This document shows, in pieces, positions 61,928 through 64,000 of a DNA stretch of 64,000 nt. The notes below the pieces were generated by a model that worked only from the letters and a program-made list of their open reading frames with translations, was not told the origin of the DNA and did not search any database. Each line of letters starts with the position of its first letter. Positions within the stretch are counted from its first letter, which is position 1. A program made the translations under genes and the position numbers. The stretch is from Mesocentrotus franciscanus (Eukaryota; Echinodermata; Echinoidea; Camarodonta; Strongylocentrotidae), in contig CP137669.1 in assembly GCA_037976565.1 (NCBI GenBank), forward strand, positions 37,164,912 through 37,228,911, read 5' to 3'.

Positions 61928-63225
61928 TTGTAGTTCGGGGCAAGGCCCTTGTCTCTCCCCACCCCGCCCCCGCCAAAAACAGAAGGGGAAAGGAAGGGAA
62001 AAGGGAAAGAGGAGAGCTAAAAGGGAACAAAAAAGAGGAAGAAGAAAAGAACAGGGTGAAAATAAGGGAAGATCAGTTGCGATTAATCCCGTCAAAAACG
62101 TGTGGATCGGGGAAAGGCCCTTGCCTCCCCCAGCAAACCTAAAAGAGAGAGAAGGAAGGGAAAGGAAAAGAGGAGAGACAGGGAAAGAAAAAAAAAGAGA
62201 AAGAAGAAAGGTAGGGGATATCAGTTGCGATTTTTCCCGCCAACAAGGAATAGATCGAGGGGGGCAGATGCTCCCCAATGTAATTCAAAGTGGTTTATTT
62301 CTAATTCGATACAGGTGATTTACAAATGTTGCTGAAATGACATAATTTTCCGAGGTTTTTCCTCAATATTTAGTAAATTGTACTTTTTTCATGCGTTTGT
62401 TGGAAAATGACAAATTCCTACAAAAAAAAAGAAAGAATAGTGACCTGCCAGTGTCACAAAATAAAGAGGTATCAAAACATCCTCATCTGACGGTAATTTA
62501 ATGCCTAAAACCCCTGAGCTTCTGGGGGCTCCGCCCCTGGACCCCACGCCAATTAGTGACCTGCCAGTGTCACAAATAAGGTATCATAATATGCTCACTT
62601 GACCGTAATTAAATGCCTAAACCCCTGAGCTTCCGGGGGCTCTGCCCCCTGAACCCAACCAATGGCCCTAAGGCGGGCCCCTGGATGCTCATCTGACCGT
62701 AATCTATTGTTTAAAACCCCTGAGCTTTGGGGGGCTCCGCCCCCTGGACCCTACGCCGATAAGTGACCTGCCAGTGTCACAAATAAGTATCAAAATATGC
62801 TCATCTGACCGTAATTCATTGCCAAAAACCCCTGAGCTTCCGGGGGCCCCGCACCCTGGACCCCACGCCAATTAGTGACCTGCCAGTGTCACAAATAAGG
62901 TATCAAAATATGCTCATCTGACCGTAATTAAATGCACATACCCCCTGAGCTTATGACCCCAGCCGAGGCTTCGCCCCTAGACCCCAAGCCAATTTACGCT
63001 ACTCTCTGCCTGATCGTAAATACCACCCTTCCCCCCCCCCTCCCCCACCTACCTAGCAAAACGTTCAGCGGGGTGTGCATGTAAGAGTGGGGTGATGCGG
63101 ATTTTCTTTTGTTTGCCTCCCCAAACGTTTTTGCTCATTTCGCCACTGCTTGTCACCATTACGTACCAATATTTGGCTCGCATAATTCAGATTTGGGCCC
63201 CCAAGAAATCCTGGATCAGCGCCTG
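61928..63225. mobile_element. GC-hairpin transposon-like element, unit B copy
   Basis: Starts TTGTAGTTCGGGGCAAGGCC, has purine blocks, about six hairpin units (62,440-62,960) and the right-end segment, and ends TCCTGGATCAGCGCCTG at 63,225, the edge of unit C. One base of the terminal repeat differs. A long purine-rich open frame through it (about 61,900-62,318) is low complexity and not a gene. Confidence 0.75.
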
Positions 63226-64000
63226 CTTGAACGTGATTGGTTAAAAGTTAGATATCGGTTTTTGCTGTGCATGTAAGACGTCCAGTGATTGGACAGTTAC
63301 AGTTTATTATTTTCAGGAGTACATGTATTTACTGAATTTAATGTAAAATACAGTATTTATAGAGAATGGATATAGAACCGTGTGTCTATGCATTAAAATG
63401 AATTTTTAAATGAACTGCTGTAAACAAACGTTTGATTATTTATTTAAAAAATTAATAAATAAAACGTACACCCTACCCGCACCTCCAGTTAAAACTCAGA
63501 CGAGTATTTTGGAGGACCAACCAACCAAGTATAAAATATGACTTACTTTTGGCTGTTGGTAATGTCATGTTTACATGCCTCCGTATTGGTCTATAGTGGT
63601 ATGAAAAGCCGGACAGGTCATCATGACGTTGACAATATCAATGACACGTGATGTGGTCATTGCGCAATCAGGGCGTGGTCAATGCGTAATTTAGGCTTGG
63701 TAATAGGCGTAAAAGGCGCCCTTTAAATGTATGCGCAATGTAATACACAGTTTTTAATAGTAGCGCTAGCGCATTTTGGGGACAGCGCTTGCATAATTTA
63801 ACGTTGACCCTGGTAACAAAATTGTCAACAAACGACATTCTCTTGCAACTTGCGTTTTGAGAACCTACTGTCAACAATTTGGCAATTTTCGACTATTTTC
63901 TGAACTCTCAAAGCCTTGAATTCAAACCCGCCAGGTTAGTATCTTATCATTAGATAACATTGAGTAAATTGAGCAAGTTTGAAGAATAATGAAATAATAA
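63226..64000 (+). repeat. Tandem segmental duplication, unit C (partial)
   Basis: The first 775 bp of a third unit, almost identical to 53,947-54,720. It stops roughly 240 bases before the expected first coding exon, so a third kinase gene, if present, starts just beyond the window. Confidence 0.9.

Larger units (their letters stand above)
53947..63225 (+). repeat. Tandem segmental duplication, unit B (9.3 kb)
   Basis: Starts with CTTGAACGTGATTGGTTAAA and ends with a single transposon-like element. Near its 5' end it has a ~65-bp insertion (around 54,181-54,250, CCCGCACCTCCAGTTAAAAC) and a TAGTAGCGCTAGCGC stretch near 54,477; unit C has both and unit A neither. It contains the decayed kinase copy B. 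Confidence 0.9.

Noticed and set aside
61725..62318. Long open frame of 197 codons on the plus strand, with a 152-codon counterpart on the minus strand
   Set aside because: It is open only because of purine-rich GAAAGG/GAGAGA blocks of the transposon-like element; both strands are open and composition is low complexity.

Overview
The window is animal nuclear DNA. Its genes are split into phase-consistent exons with GT-AG introns, it is AT-rich, and it is crowded with short dispersed repeats (tRNA-derived SINEs, foldback and TIR elements, non-LTR retrotransposon fragments). The repeat repertoire, the divergent single-exon receptor and the invertebrate-like KLHL28 and ZIP9 proteins suggest a marine deuterostome, most likely an echinoderm such as a sea urchin. 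That assignment is by recognition, not by a search.

Layout. (1) 1-12,383: an intronless rhodopsin-like GPCR gene at 1,900-2,940, then a long AT-rich gene-poor tract with a foldback element, two internally repetitive dispersed elements and a dead LINE fragment. (2) 12,384-17,153, minus strand: a complete five-coding-exon KLHL28 orthologue (BTB-BACK-Kelch adaptor of CUL3 ubiquitin ligases, 597 aa). (3) 17,154-23,956: a repeat nest. Two LINE fragments in opposite orientation are each interrupted by a DNA transposon whose 8-bp target duplication can be read. (4) 23,957-34,139, plus strand: a seven-exon SLC39A9 (ZIP9 zinc transporter) orthologue whose last exon carries a one-base frameshift just before its conserved C-terminus. 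(5) 34,140-43,169: probable long 3' UTR and intergenic DNA with nested MITEs. (6) 43,170 to the end: a tandem segmental duplication. Unit A (10.8 kb) and unit B (9.3 kb) are full length and unit C starts at 63,226 and leaves the window. Each full unit carries a ten-exon gene for a kinase-domain protein with an N-terminal coiled coil and a Pro/Thr-rich linker. Copy A is intact (571 aa, all invariant kinase residues present). Copy B is decaying (lost splice acceptor, one-base deletion in the last exon). The units meet exactly at the terminal repeat of a transposon-like, GC-hairpin-rich repeat element.

The genes do not form one pathway; this is ordinary eukaryotic neighbourhood. The most interesting material is the kinase array: its junction element, its patchy divergence, the one-heptad indel in the coiled coil, and a roughly 70-bp repeated module whose stem keeps base pairing through a compensatory change. 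A second point of interest is the set of perfect DR1 nuclear-receptor motifs carried by two unrelated repeat families.
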